Positions 45,204 to 54,449 of a stretch of 64,000 nucleotides of DNA are shown here, piece after piece. Source of the DNA: CALVZT01 sp964368755 (GTDB lineage Bacteria; Bacillota; Clostridia; Christensenellales; UBA1242). The translations under genes were made by a program, and so were the position numbers. The stretch covers positions 62,001 to 126,000 of the forward strand of contig CAYJCR010000002.1 of NCBI GenBank assembly GCA_964368755.1, written 5' to 3'. The stretch's first letter is position 1. Every line of letters begins with the position of its first letter. The notes under the pieces were generated by a model. The model saw nothing but the letters and a program-made list of their open reading frames with translations, was not told the DNA's origin and searched no databases.

Positions 45204-46844
45204 TTATTCTGGAGTATAACCATTGACATATATTCCACCAGAAGTAGATGTCACTTTGATACTTCCAACAACACCATAGTCAGATTCTCTATAATTAACT
45301 CTGGCTTGATACTTAAACTCTCCATCAGCTTTGACAGCATAGTCAGAAGAACCTTGGTTAATCTTCTCTGTGCCTTGTATAAGACCAAGGACTGAGTCTT
45401 CGCCAATATGGCAAGCAGCATTAGCATTCTGATCTATTAGTAGTCTATAAGACTTAGAATTGTTAACTCTCATCACAAGCTTGTGTCTTGCGCTCCTAAT
45501 AACATTGGCAAGTTCGTTAACTGCTGATAGATTGCCTTTGACCTCTACGAAGTCTAGGGTCATTGTTCCACCTTTGCTTGATTCGTCTGCAACTATATTG
45601 ACAAGTGACTTAATATTCCTTACAGTAAAGTTACCATTCTTAATAGAAGCAATAAGTCCAATGCTATTAGCTGACATTGTATCTTTGTTATAATTAATGT
45701 TGACATCTGAGTTGTTACCAACTGCTATATTGATAGCTCCTGCAACTGTCTGCTTAACATTCTTTAGGTTAACATCACCTGAAGTTGTTGATATAACAAT
45801 AGGAGCATCTGTATAATCAATATTTATTGCCCCTTCACCTGTGGACAAGTATGATATACTATTTGTCACAGAATGACTTGATATTAGACTTCCAATATTA
45901 ACCTTGATACTAGCATTATCTACAATTCCGGCTGGCGATGCATAAATCTTACCATATAGAGTCTTAATTGCAATCTTTGTATTCCTAGTAGATACTACAA
46001 AGTCTCTTGCTGTTGTCTCATCGCCTATCTGATCGATCTCTATCTTGCCACAAGGAGAGTCAAACGTAACATCTCCAAGAACCTTTGGTGCAATTATATA
46101 TGGGCCAGTTTTTGTTGCGCTAGATTTGACTACCAAACGACTGTTCAATGTCTTGTACAAATTCAACTTACCAGCATTTGATTCAAATGTTATTGCCGAA
46201 TCAATTGTGTCTCCCGTATCGGAGATATTTGTATTACCTTTGATATTACTTATGTACATGCTAGGAGCAGTTGGAGATTGGATATTTATCTCTCCTTTGT
46301 AGGAATCCAAATATAGCTGCGAAGAAATGTTGATAGGCTTATCATCAGAACCTCCGAACCATATCTTACCAGAAGAAGTGCTGGCCTTAACAACAGCAAA
46401 CTTATCTGTTGGCAAATATATGTTGATGTAACTATCCTTCGCTACGATCCAACCTGATGGCTCTGTGATATTGATAACCAAAGTTTTGTATACTGTAGTG
46501 CTTTCTTTGAAAGTATTATTTACAATTTTTGCATCATACTTCCATTCGCTGTTTGTCACTTTGCACAAACCATACATGCCTTGTGAATACTCAACTTTGA
46601 CTCCGGTAGTCTGCTCAGATGGGAATAAATTAACATTCATCTTGCTGACATTTACTTCTATCGCATCAAAGTTATTGTTGCTGAACAAATATTCTCCGTT
46701 AGATTGTCCTTTGTATGAAACATATTGATAACCTAAGATTTTTGCATTAAATAACATCATTGATAGAACACAACAAATGAAGACTGCTGCGCACAATCCT
46801 GCAAGTACTCCTACATAAAGCAAAAAGGTCTTAAATACTTTCAT
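45204..46844 (-). CDS. Membrane-anchored DUF4097-like beta-helix protein, 546 aa
   Basis: One N-terminal membrane segment (about residues 8-33) is followed by a long stretch of beta-repeats with short units such as ASTSSGKIWF, TFESNAGKLNL, TFDSPCGKIEI and VISTTSGDVNL. These 'S-x-x-G-x-I/V' turns are typical of DUF4097 (putative adhesin) solenoids. The C-terminus ends in STSGGIYVNGYTPE, one more unit. About 510 residues of solenoid would be exposed outside. AGGAGA lies six bases before the ATG. Function of the family is unclear; some members are linked to sensing or adhesion. Own promoter in the 73-base gap after alaS. Confidence 0.8.
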   Translation of the reverse strand: MKVFKTFLLYVGVLAGLCAAVFICCVLSMMLFNAKILGYQYVSYKGQSNGEYLFSNNNFDAIEVNVSKMNVNLFPSEQTTGVKVEYSQGMYGLCKVTNSEWKYDAKIVNNTFKESTTVYKTLVINITEPSGWIVAKDSYINIYLPTDKFAVVKASTSSGKIWFGGSDDKPINISSQLYLDSYKGEINIQSPTAPSMYISNIKGNTNISDTGDTIDSAITFESNAGKLNLYKTLNSRLVVKSSATKTGPYIIAPKVLGDVTFDSPCGKIEIDQIGDETTARDFVVSTRNTKIAIKTLYGKIYASPAGIVDNASIKVNIGSLISSHSVTNSISYLSTGEGAINIDYTDAPIVISTTSGDVNLKNVKQTVAGAINIAVGNNSDVNINYNKDTMSANSIGLIASIKNGNFTVRNIKSLVNIVADESSKGGTMTLDFVEVKGNLSAVNELANVIRSARHKLVMRVNNSKSYRLLIDQNANAACHIGEDSVLGLIQGTEKINQGSSDYAVKADGEFKYQARVNYRESDYGVVGSIKVTSTSGGIYVNGYTPE

Positions 46845-46876
46845 TGATTTCTCCTATCACAACCTCATCTACTATC

Positions 46877-46905
46877 ATTGTATAATAAATCTATATTATA
46901 GTCAA
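46877..46905 (-). promoter_or_regulatory. Promoter of the DUF4097-like gene
   Basis: On the minus strand TTGACT (46905-46900), 17-base spacer, TACAAT (46882-46877), about 30 bases before the ATG. Confidence 0.65.
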
Positions 46906-46917
46906 GCCAAAGATAAT

Positions 46918-48717
46918 CTATTGACCTATTACGGCCTTGATACGTCTGATTCCAGCCGAACTAGCCTCTTCTTTGATGATCTTAAAATGTCCCAACTCTG
47001 ATGTGTTGTTGGCATGTGGTCCACCACATATCTCGCTACTAACATCGCCAATAGAATACACTTTGACAACATCTCCATACTTAGTATCAAAGACGCCTAT
47101 TGCCCCACTATTCTTCGCTTCGTCAACAGTCATCTCTTTGCACACAACAGGCAATTTTTTGGCAATAGCATCGTTAACAAAGTCTTCAACGCGCTTCAAC
47201 TCGTCTTCTGTCATCTTGTGGTCACAGTTGAAGTCAAATCTTAGTCTCTCTGGGGTTATGTTACTACCCTTCTGTCTAACATCTGGGCTAATAACATACC
47301 TTAGCGCTGCATCAAGCAAGTGTGTTGCTGTATGAAGTCTTGTTGTCTGTATACTATGGTCAGCAAGTCCACCTTTGAAGACTTGGTCATTGGCCTTAGA
47401 TATCTCTTGATGTCTAGCAAAAGCTTTATCAAAACCCTCTTTGTCTACAACAAATCCAACTTCTTGAGCCATCTCTATCGTAAGCTCAAGCGGGAACCCA
47501 AAAGTATCAAACAATCTAAAGGCTTTGTCTCCACTTATCTTCTTATTATCAGGAGCGAACTTAGTTAAGTTCTCAATAAGTCTATTGAACTCTTTTGTAC
47601 CCTGTTCCAAAGTCTTACAGAATTTATCTTCTTCACGGTTAAGCTCATCGAGAATATATTGCTCTTTGGCAACTAGAAGAGGATATGCTTCATTATATAC
47701 CTGCTCTATGAAGATCTTGCCTACTTCTGCAAGAGTACCTTTGTTAAGCCCCAAAGAGTTGGCATATCTTATTGCACGTCTTATAAGTCTACGCAAGATA
47801 TATCCTGCTCCAATATTGCTAGGTAAAATACCTTTTTCATCTCCTATGAGCATAACAGATGTTCTTGTATGATCGGCAATAACACGCATTGCCTTAGTCA
47901 CTTGACTATCAACACCATAGCTTTTGCCAGAGACTTTTTCAAGATACTTTATTACTCCTTGGAACAAGTCTGTTGTATAAGAATCTGTAAGCCCATTGAT
48001 ATACATAAGATTACGTTCGAACCCAAAGCCAGTGTCTACATTCTTGCTAGGTAGCTCAGCATACTTGTTATCGCCAAGTTGAACAAACTGCATATAGACA
48101 TCATTACCAACTTCGACATATCTACCGCAATCACAAGTTGGTCCACAATTTGGACCACAAGCCTTATCATGACGAGGGTAGAACCATTCATTATCAGGAC
48201 CACAAGGAGTACCTACAGTCCCAGGAAGATCCCACCAGTTATTGCTCTTGTCTAAGAAAAAGATGTTCTCTTTCTTTATACCAATCTGTTCCAACAACTT
48301 AGCTGTCTCAGTATCCCTTGGAGTATTGTTGTCTCCTTCAAATACTGTACAAAGCAACTTGTCTGCATCAAAACCAAATACCTTGGTCAATATATCAAAA
48401 CTCCATTGAGTCTTTTCTTTCTTAAAATAATCTCCAAGACTCCAGTTGCCCATCATCTCAAAGAACGTGTGGTGACTCTCATCTCCAACACTCTCTATAT
48501 CAATGGTCCTGATACAGCCTTGGACATTGCATAGTCTTGTGCCAGCAGGATGCTTTTTGCCAAGAAGATATGGCATAAGTGGTTGCATACCAGCAACATT
48601 GAACATAACACCTGTACTTCCATCTCCTATAAGAGATACGGCACCGATATCCGTATGTCCACGTTCTTTATAAAAATCTAACCATTTCTTTCTTAATTCT
48701 TTACTTGTAATTTTCAT
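46918..48717 (-). CDS. alaS: Alanyl-tRNA synthetase, short form without C-Ala domain
   Basis: AlaRS charges tRNA-Ala. The 599-residue product has the class II catalytic core (FNVAGMQPLMPYLLG; motif 2 around SHHTFFEMMGNWSLGDYF; NVDTGFGFERN), the tRNA-recognition helices and the editing domain with HTATH (about residue 465) and CGGPH (about residue 565). It stops right after RRIKAVIGQ. The linker and C-Ala domain found in typical AlaRS (about 870-880 residues) are missing, with no remnant in the 73 bases downstream. A cysteine-rich insert (KACGPNCGPTCDCGRY) may bind zinc. I start at the ATG at 48717, which has AAGGA six bases upstream; the ATG at 48723 abuts that site. Three bases separate the SDR gene upstream from the longer frame, so they are cotranscribed. 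Confidence 0.93.
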   Translation of the reverse strand: MKITSKELRKKWLDFYKERGHTDIGAVSLIGDGSTGVMFNVAGMQPLMPYLLGKKHPAGTRLCNVQGCIRTIDIESVGDESHHTFFEMMGNWSLGDYFKKEKTQWSFDILTKVFGFDADKLLCTVFEGDNNTPRDTETAKLLEQIGIKKENIFFLDKSNNWWDLPGTVGTPCGPDNEWFYPRHDKACGPNCGPTCDCGRYVEVGNDVYMQFVQLGDNKYAELPSKNVDTGFGFERNLMYINGLTDSYTTDLFQGVIKYLEKVSGKSYGVDSQVTKAMRVIADHTRTSVMLIGDEKGILPSNIGAGYILRRLIRRAIRYANSLGLNKGTLAEVGKIFIEQVYNEAYPLLVAKEQYILDELNREEDKFCKTLEQGTKEFNRLIENLTKFAPDNKKISGDKAFRLFDTFGFPLELTIEMAQEVGFVVDKEGFDKAFARHQEISKANDQVFKGGLADHSIQTTRLHTATHLLDAALRYVISPDVRQKGSNITPERLRFDFNCDHKMTEDELKRVEDFVNDAIAKKLPVVCKEMTVDEAKNSGAIGVFDTKYGDVVKVYSIGDVSSEICGGPHANNTSELGHFKIIKEEASSAGIRRIKAVIGQ

Positions 48718-48726
48718 AATCATTCC

Positions 48727-49428
48727 TTATATTCTGTTGACAGTAATGTCTCCAATATCTAACTTGTCATTCAATGCATTGCAGATTATTATCTTAGCAA
48801 CTTCAGCTGGGTCAGAGAACGTCGCCACTTTCTCTTTTGATATATAACCAGGACTTTTGTCGAAGAATGAAGTATTCATTCCACCGGGATATACTCCCAT
48901 TATCTTGATATTTGACCCTTTATAATAAGCCTTAAGGCTCTCTGTATATCCTCTTTCTCCCCACTTGCAAGCACAATAAGCACTTTCTCCTGCATTGCCT
49001 TTTTGAGCTGCAGTTGACATAATGTTAATGACCTTTCCTCCACACTTCTGCATCTCTCTTAATGCGTATGTAGAACAAAGTATCATACCCTTGAGTCCAC
49101 CTAGTGTAATATCAACAACTTCGCTTGTGTTATCGGTAGGACTTACAAATCTTACTTCGCAAGCATTATTGATAAGCATTTTAATATTACCTTTCTTGCC
49201 AAGCTCTTCCATAACAGTAGCAACAAACTTTTCGTCTCGTATATCGCCTGTATAGGCTAGGTAGTTACACCCCCCCCCGAAAGCTTTTAGTTCCTTACCA
49301 AGAGTTTCAAGTTTTGTCTTATTCCTACCTATCCCAACAATAGAATAGTTGCCTTGCAAAGCAAATTGTTTTACAAGTGCTCTACCAAGTCCGCCACTTG
49401 CTCCTGTGACAATAACAAAATCTTTCAT
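48727..49428 (-). CDS. Short-chain dehydrogenase/reductase with a G9 tract
   Basis: An NAD(P)-dependent oxidoreductase of the classical SDR family: TGASGGLGRAL (cofactor loop, residues 8-18), GRNKTKL, NNAC, and the catalytic Ser and Tyr-x3-Lys in IMSTAAQKGNAGESAYCACK (about residues 137-154). Length 233 is normal. Substrate cannot be told. AGGAGA precedes the ATG. It is followed by alaS after nine bases (to 48717), which is an unusual pairing. Codons for AFGGGC contain nine consecutive G on the coding strand, striking in this AT-rich genome. Confidence 0.88.
   Translation of the reverse strand: MKDFVIVTGASGGLGRALVKQFALQGNYSIVGIGRNKTKLETLGKELKAFGGGCNYLAYTGDIRDEKFVATVMEELGKKGNIKMLINNACEVRFVSPTDNTSEVVDITLGGLKGMILCSTYALREMQKCGGKVINIMSTAAQKGNAGESAYCACKWGERGYTESLKAYYKGSNIKIMGVYPGGMNTSFFDKSPGYISKEKVATFSDPAEVAKIIICNALNDKLDIGDITVNRI
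49270..49278 (-). repeat. Homopolymer of nine G within the SDR gene
   Basis: Nine C on the plus strand (49270-49278) are nine G on the coding strand. Tracts of this length are prone to slippage; a change of one base would shift the SDR frame after about residue 55. Confidence 0.8.
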
Positions 49429-49646
49429 ACAAGTTCTCCTATATTACAACAGACTATCATATATAATACTCCAACATTGACACTAGCAAGCCTTATGATG
49501 AATTTAACCTCCATCACGACCATGTTATCAAGCATTGAGAATATAACTTAACCCTGATTCCTTAAAATCAAGCGTTGAGCATTTAACTTTTGATCTGATT
49601 CTGCAGGCGATGAATATCGCCGAAGCCAAAGACAAAAGTTAAATGT

Positions 49647-49720
49647 GAATAAGCAACCAAAGAATAAAGGCATATCCGAATAAGCATCCAATGAGTAAAG
49701 CCATATCCGAATAAGCAATT
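49647..49720. repeat. 31-base tandem repeat, about 2.4 copies, downstream of dnaB
   Basis: Units at 49647-49677 and 49678-49708, then a partial copy to 49720. Each begins GAATAAGCA and ends CATATCC. A second pair of related 21-base segments (CAAGCNTTGAG...TAACTT) lies near 49529 and 49571. The region 49429-49718 shows no gene; the repeats sit against the dnaB stop. Confidence 0.65.
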
Positions 49721-51188
49721 AAAAAATATCATCTACCCCATTATCAGGTTTTAACATCTCATTGAGTCTTACTTCCTCAGGAGCTTCCATTGGAGGAGGC
49801 GGAGGTGGAGCCATTTGTGCAAGACTTGCATCATTGGCATTCTCATTATAATCTTTGTATGTAGTGATTTCTCCACACCAACGGAGTTTGACTGTACCAA
49901 GGGCACCATTACGATGCTTTGCGATTATTAGCTCACATACCCCTGGTGGATCTTCGCTAACTACATCATTATACTGCTCTGGATTGTATATGAATAGAAC
50001 TATATCTGCATCTTGCTCGATAGCTCCACTTTCACGCAAATCACTAAGCATAGGTCTATGATCTTTTCTCGCTTCAACAGCACGAGATAACTGTGACAAT
50101 ACGATGATAGGGACATCAAGCTCACGCGCTGCAATTTTTAGGTTACGTGTAATCTCACTTATCTCTTGTTGACGGTTACCATCTTTGCTCTTAGATACAC
50201 CATTCATAAGTTGCAAGTAGTCTATCATTATCACATCAAGCCCATGCTCACGTTTCAATCTACGACATTTGCTGAGTATCTCTACTGGAGTTGTCATAGA
50301 AGAGTCATCAATGAATATATTTGCTTTGGACAACTTCTTATTGCCAGCAACAAGTGCTTTCCAATCATTCTGATTGAGTTCGCCTTTGAGTGCCTTGTCC
50401 ATAGCAACGCCAGATATACTACATAGAGATCTCTGACTGAGTTGTTCTTTAGGCATCTCAAGACTAAATACTGCACAGTTCTTACCACCGTTGATAGCCA
50501 CATAGTTAATGATATTCATCGCAAGACTTGTCTTACCAACACCTGGACGAGCTGCAAGAAGTATAAGGTCACTCTTCTGTAAACCATTCGTTATTCTATC
50601 AAAACCCTTGTATCCGGTTGGAATGCCTTTCATTGCATCTTTGTCCCTTGCAATAAGGTCGAACTTGTCCAATACTGTAGCAAGTGGAGTTGCAATGTGT
50701 ATAAGTGAAGAATTGTCTTCATTCTGAGCAATATCAAATACTGACTTCTCAGCAAAAGCAATTGCATCTTGTTTGTCCACGCCAGAATATGCTTTTTCTA
50801 TAATATCCTCACTCGCCTTAATAAGGTTACGAAGGACAGCATCACGTTTGACTATATCAACATAGTGCATATAGTTCGCTGCGCTTGGTACGATATTGGT
50901 CAAGGTTGTAATATAATCAATACCACCGACACTATCCATTATACCAAGTCTCTCTAACTCATCAGTCAAAGTTACGAAGTCTATTGGGCTATTGGCTCTA
51001 TATATAGAAGTCATTGCATCAAAAATCATCTGATGTGCTTCCGAATAGAAGTCTTCACTCTTGAGTTTGGCAATAATATTGATTGGCGCATCGTTATCTA
51101 TTAGATTACACCCCAATACTGCCTGCTCAGCCTCTATGCTGTGTGGCATTATCTTTGGCTTAGATACATTCGAACTGTTCTTTGTCAT
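49719..51188 (-). CDS. dnaB: Replicative DNA helicase DnaB
   Basis: DnaB is the hexameric helicase at the replication fork. The 489-residue product has the N-terminal DnaB domain (MPHSIEAEQAVLGCNLID), Walker A ARPGVGKTS (about residue 215), Walker B DVIMIDYLQLM, and LSQLSRAVEARKDHRPMLSDLRESGAIEQDAD. The C-terminal tail has a proline run (MAPPPPPPME). AAGGAGA lies seven bases before the ATG. In many Firmicutes rplI precedes dnaB; here a small membrane protein gene does. It is the last gene of an operon with typA. Confidence 0.97.
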   Translation of the reverse strand: MTKNSSNVSKPKIMPHSIEAEQAVLGCNLIDNDAPINIIAKLKSEDFYSEAHQMIFDAMTSIYRANSPIDFVTLTDELERLGIMDSVGGIDYITTLTNIVPSAANYMHYVDIVKRDAVLRNLIKASEDIIEKAYSGVDKQDAIAFAEKSVFDIAQNEDNSSLIHIATPLATVLDKFDLIARDKDAMKGIPTGYKGFDRITNGLQKSDLILLAARPGVGKTSLAMNIINYVAINGGKNCAVFSLEMPKEQLSQRSLCSISGVAMDKALKGELNQNDWKALVAGNKKLSKANIFIDDSSMTTPVEILSKCRRLKREHGLDVIMIDYLQLMNGVSKSKDGNRQQEISEITRNLKIAARELDVPIIVLSQLSRAVEARKDHRPMLSDLRESGAIEQDADIVLFIYNPEQYNDVVSEDPPGVCELIIAKHRNGALGTVKLRWCGEITTYKDYNENANDASLAQMAPPPPPPMEAPEEVRLNEMLKPDNGVDDIF

Positions 51189-51199
51189 ATACTTTCTCC

Positions 51200-51496
51200 T
51201 TAATCAGCGAATGGGTCGCGAGTCTTTTCTTTATTCTTGGGAGGTTTTTTCTCATTCTTATCGTCTATCTTCCCAAATATTATCATGCTTATAAAAATAG
51301 CAAGCAACAAAAACACCACATCAACCAGTATCATCAACCATTTGCTCATCACATCGAGCGTAAAATAGTTGAATACTATCAATGGGACAAGACAAATAGC
51401 AGCTACTATCAAAACTCTTTTTAATAATTTTTTGAAGTACACTTTGCCATCAAAGATCTCATCATTGGTATTTCGTTGATTGTTATTCTTAGCCAT
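51200..51496 (-). CDS. Small membrane protein, 98 aa
   Basis: Start MAKNNNQ at 51496, with AAGGAGA seven bases upstream; it overlaps the last eight bases of typA in ATGGCTAA. Two hydrophobic segments (about residues 30-48 and 52-75) are followed by a charged Lys-rich tail (KKPPKNKEKTRDPFAD). No family recognised. Placed between typA and dnaB and very likely cotranscribed and translationally coupled with them. Confidence 0.75.
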   Translation of the reverse strand: MAKNNNQRNTNDEIFDGKVYFKKLLKRVLIVAAICLVPLIVFNYFTLDVMSKWLMILVDVVFLLLAIFISMIIFGKIDDKNEKKPPKNKEKTRDPFAD

Positions 51497-53330
51497 TATT
51501 CTCTCCTTGGTTCTGACCACGCATCTTTGCTCTACCACGAGCAGTGTGCTCGAGGATTATCTTTCTTATACGAATATTCTTAGGAGTTATCTCAAGATAC
51601 TCATCATCGTTGATGAACTCCAATGCTTGTTCAAGACTCAAATGTTTGGCAGGAGTAAGTCTCAAAGATTCATCACTACTACTGCTACGCATATTGCTGA
51701 GCTGTTTTTTCTTACATACATTGACAACAAGGTCATCAGAACGGTTATTGACACCAACAACCATGCCCATATAGATCTTCTCGCCTGGTTCTACGAACAA
51801 AGTGCCTCTATCTTGTGCATTAAACAATCCGTATTGTATAGCCTCTCCTGTCTCAAATGCAACCAAAGAGCCTTCTGTTCTTCTCTGGATATCACCCTTG
51901 TATGGCATATAATCGTAGAAGATATAGTTGATAATACCTTCACCTTTGGTGTCAGTAAGGAACTCACTCTTGTATCCGAACAACCCACGAGAAGGTATTA
52001 AGAACTCCATTCTCATTCTATTGCCATGAGGACTCATCTGAGTTAGTTCGCCCTTCCTTGAACCCATCTTGTTCATTACAGGTCCAACACAGTCTTCTGG
52101 AACATCAAGCACAAGTCTATCAACTGGTTCGCATTTGACACCATTGATGACTTTGTACAATACCCTTGGCATACTTACTTGGAACTCATATCCTTCTCTT
52201 CTCATGTTCTCTATAAGTATAGATAGATGCATCTCTCCTCTACCACGAACATAGAAGGACTCTGTTGTCTTGCCATCGGTGACTTTGAGTGACAAGTCTT
52301 TGGCTGCTTCTTTGTATAATCTTTCTCTCAAATGTCTGCTAGTAACGAACTTGCCTTCCTTGCCTGCAAATGGGCTATCGTTGACTAAGAACGTCATCTC
52401 AACACTTGGCTCACTTATCTTAACGAATGGTAGTGGCTGAGGATATTCGCTATCACATATGGTGTCGCCAATCTTCACTCCATCTATACCTGCAAGACAT
52501 ACTATGTCTCCAGCTTGAGCATCTTCGACTTGTACTCTCTTCAATCCTTCGAATTGGAAGATTGATGAGATCTTACCATTGATCTTGGTACTTGGGTCAT
52601 TATAGTTAAGAACAGATACTGGTTTGTTAAGTTGAACAGTACCTTGTGCTATCTTTCCGACTGCTATCTTACCAACAAATTCGTTAATCTCTGTATTGCT
52701 GACAAGCATCTGGAAAGGCTTCTCTCTATCCCCATCTGGTGCTGGTATATAGTTGATAATAGCATCCATAAGAGGTTTCATATCCTTACCATCTCCTACT
52801 GGAGACAAATGAGCAAGTCCTTGACGAGCCGAAGCATATATGATTGGACTATTGAGTTGCTCACTAGTAGCATCTAGTTCAAGCAACAACTCCAATACCT
52901 CATCTCCAACTTCATTGAGTCTTGCATCAGGTCTATCAATCTTGTTGATAACGATTATAACTTTTAGGTTAAGATCAAGAGCTTTCTGCAATACAAATCT
53001 TGTCTGTGGCATTGGTCCTTCGAATGCATCAACTACAAGTAATACTCCTTCTGCCATCTTAAGCACACGTTCAACTTCTCCACCGAAGTCTGCGTGTCCT
53101 GGGGTGTCCACAACATTAACTTTGATACCTTTGTACATAAATGACGCATTCTTAGCAAGGATAGTAATACCTCTTTCTCTTTCGATAGCATTATTATCCA
53201 TTACTCTATCTTGCACTTCTTGATTCTCTCTGAATACTCCACCTTGTTTAAGTAATTCGTTTACAAGTGAAGTCTTACCGTGGTCAACGTGCGCTATTAT
53301 TGCCACGTTACGAATGTGATTATTTAACAT
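51489..53330 (-). CDS. typA: TypA/BipA translational GTPase
   Basis: TypA (BipA) is a ribosome-binding GTPase involved in ribosome assembly and stress or cold adaptation. The 613-residue product has G1 AHVDHGKTSL, switch II DTPGHADFGGEV, G4 NKIDRPDA, EF-G-like domains III and V, and a C-terminal domain ending ARGRAKMRGQNQ, all in the order expected. Length is normal. Its ATG overlaps the upstream lipoprotein gene by 11 bases. Confidence 0.96.
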   Translation of the reverse strand: MLNNHIRNVAIIAHVDHGKTSLVNELLKQGGVFRENQEVQDRVMDNNAIERERGITILAKNASFMYKGIKVNVVDTPGHADFGGEVERVLKMAEGVLLVVDAFEGPMPQTRFVLQKALDLNLKVIIVINKIDRPDARLNEVGDEVLELLLELDATSEQLNSPIIYASARQGLAHLSPVGDGKDMKPLMDAIINYIPAPDGDREKPFQMLVSNTEINEFVGKIAVGKIAQGTVQLNKPVSVLNYNDPSTKINGKISSIFQFEGLKRVQVEDAQAGDIVCLAGIDGVKIGDTICDSEYPQPLPFVKISEPSVEMTFLVNDSPFAGKEGKFVTSRHLRERLYKEAAKDLSLKVTDGKTTESFYVRGRGEMHLSILIENMRREGYEFQVSMPRVLYKVINGVKCEPVDRLVLDVPEDCVGPVMNKMGSRKGELTQMSPHGNRMRMEFLIPSRGLFGYKSEFLTDTKGEGIINYIFYDYMPYKGDIQRRTEGSLVAFETGEAIQYGLFNAQDRGTLFVEPGEKIYMGMVVGVNNRSDDLVVNVCKKKQLSNMRSSSSDESLRLTPAKHLSLEQALEFINDDEYLEITPKNIRIRKIILEHTARGRAKMRGQNQGENNG

Positions 53331-54240
53331 CTTTTTTTGCCTTTATCCTCTTTATTTGTATAGTTATTAGACATATTGCTGTGCCTAAAAGAACGCCCCC
53401 TATTGCAATACCACCAGCCACTATATACCAGTTGGCTGAGTTTGCTGTAACTCGGTAGAAGAATATATCCTTGCCGAGATCGTCGCTTGGAATAGTCCAA
53501 GTATGCACATAGTTTGATCCTGATTTTTTGACCGTATCAGCATTACTGTGCAATCTTCTGTATGGAGTAGTGAAAGAAAAATTATAAGTAATATTGCTAG
53601 AAGTGAATGGGACAACCGTATCCCTTGCTTTGTTGGACTCGTATAGATTAGCGACATGATTGACAATAGTATCCTTTGTGCCATTAGCAAATCCGTCAAA
53701 CTCAATATCCAAACAGCTCTCATACAATGATGGAGTTATCTGAAAATATGTATTGATCAAGAAAGACTCTTCTTCAGTGACTTCTCCACCAAAAGGAACA
53801 TCAACAATATGTGTCTGTCCTGCATCTAACTCTATATCGTTAAAATACATAAAGTACTCATATTTGTCAAAAGCAAAATACATTACAAACTCATCTTCAC
53901 CATTACGTATCACACCAGCTTCGAGTAAGCCTTTGTTATATGCATCAATCTTGGTTTGATCTTCAAAATTATCCAAAACCTTAGCAATATAATTATTCTT
54001 TGCCTCCTCTGCCCAACGTTGTAACAATCCATTCTTCGAAACAGAATTGTACAAACCCAAGCTGATATTCTCATAGTTGTATCCAGCAGAAGTGATAGCA
54101 TTCTTATCTAATTTGATAGTAATCTCTTGCATTACTTGACCATTCGAATAATATTTGACCGAAGTAGAAATACTAGCACAGCCACACAGTGAGAATGCCA
54201 TAAGTACTAGCATACATATACCTAGCAATTTTTTCTTCAT
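53320..54240 (-). CDS. Lipoprotein with C-terminal membrane segment, 306 aa
   Basis: Begins MKKKLLGICMLVLMAFSL with lipobox SLCGC, so it should be lipid-anchored outside. Residues about 30-270 look beta-rich with no family recognised; WYIVAGGIAIGGVLLG (about residue 275-290) is a C-terminal membrane segment followed by a Lys/Arg tail. The protein is thus anchored at both ends, with the main domain outside. GGGAGA lies five bases before the ATG at 54240. It is the first gene of the operon with typA, the small membrane protein and dnaB. Resembles 'LPXTG-less' surface proteins seen in clostridia; function unknown. Confidence 0.75.
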   Translation of the reverse strand: MKKKLLGICMLVLMAFSLCGCASISTSVKYYSNGQVMQEITIKLDKNAITSAGYNYENISLGLYNSVSKNGLLQRWAEEAKNNYIAKVLDNFEDQTKIDAYNKGLLEAGVIRNGEDEFVMYFAFDKYEYFMYFNDIELDAGQTHIVDVPFGGEVTEEESFLINTYFQITPSLYESCLDIEFDGFANGTKDTIVNHVANLYESNKARDTVVPFTSSNITYNFSFTTPYRRLHSNADTVKKSGSNYVHTWTIPSDDLGKDIFFYRVTANSANWYIVAGGIAIGGVLLGTAICLITIQIKRIKAKKDVK

Positions 54241-54275
54241 AGTCTCTCCCAAATGCATACTGCATTTATTTTAGT

Positions 54276-54304
54276 ATTGTAAACTAAATTTGATTATTTT
54301 TCAA
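54276..54304 (-). promoter_or_regulatory. Promoter of the lipoprotein-typA-dnaB operon
   Basis: On the minus strand TTGAAA (54304-54299), 17-base spacer, TACAAT (54281-54276), about 35 bases before the ATG at 54240. Confidence 0.6.
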
Positions 54305-54400
54305 CCTTTTTGTTATAAATAATATTAATATATTATACTTCTATGTAGTTTGAACAAATAATGGGTAAAATATATTGACAATAAAACATCTCTCAATTAG

Positions 54401-54429
54401 TTGCCAAAAGTGTAATTTTCTACTACAAT
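54401..54429 (+). promoter_or_regulatory. Promoter of the CYTH-like gene
   Basis: TTGCCA (54401-54406), 17-base spacer, TACAAT (54424-54429), 20 bases before the ATG. Confidence 0.6.
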
Positions 54430-54449
54430 TACGATAAGGAGTTTTGCAT

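Noticed and set aside
49647..49720. CRISPR-like tandem repeat
   Set aside because: Units are directly adjacent without spacers, only about 2.4 copies, and no cas genes are present.
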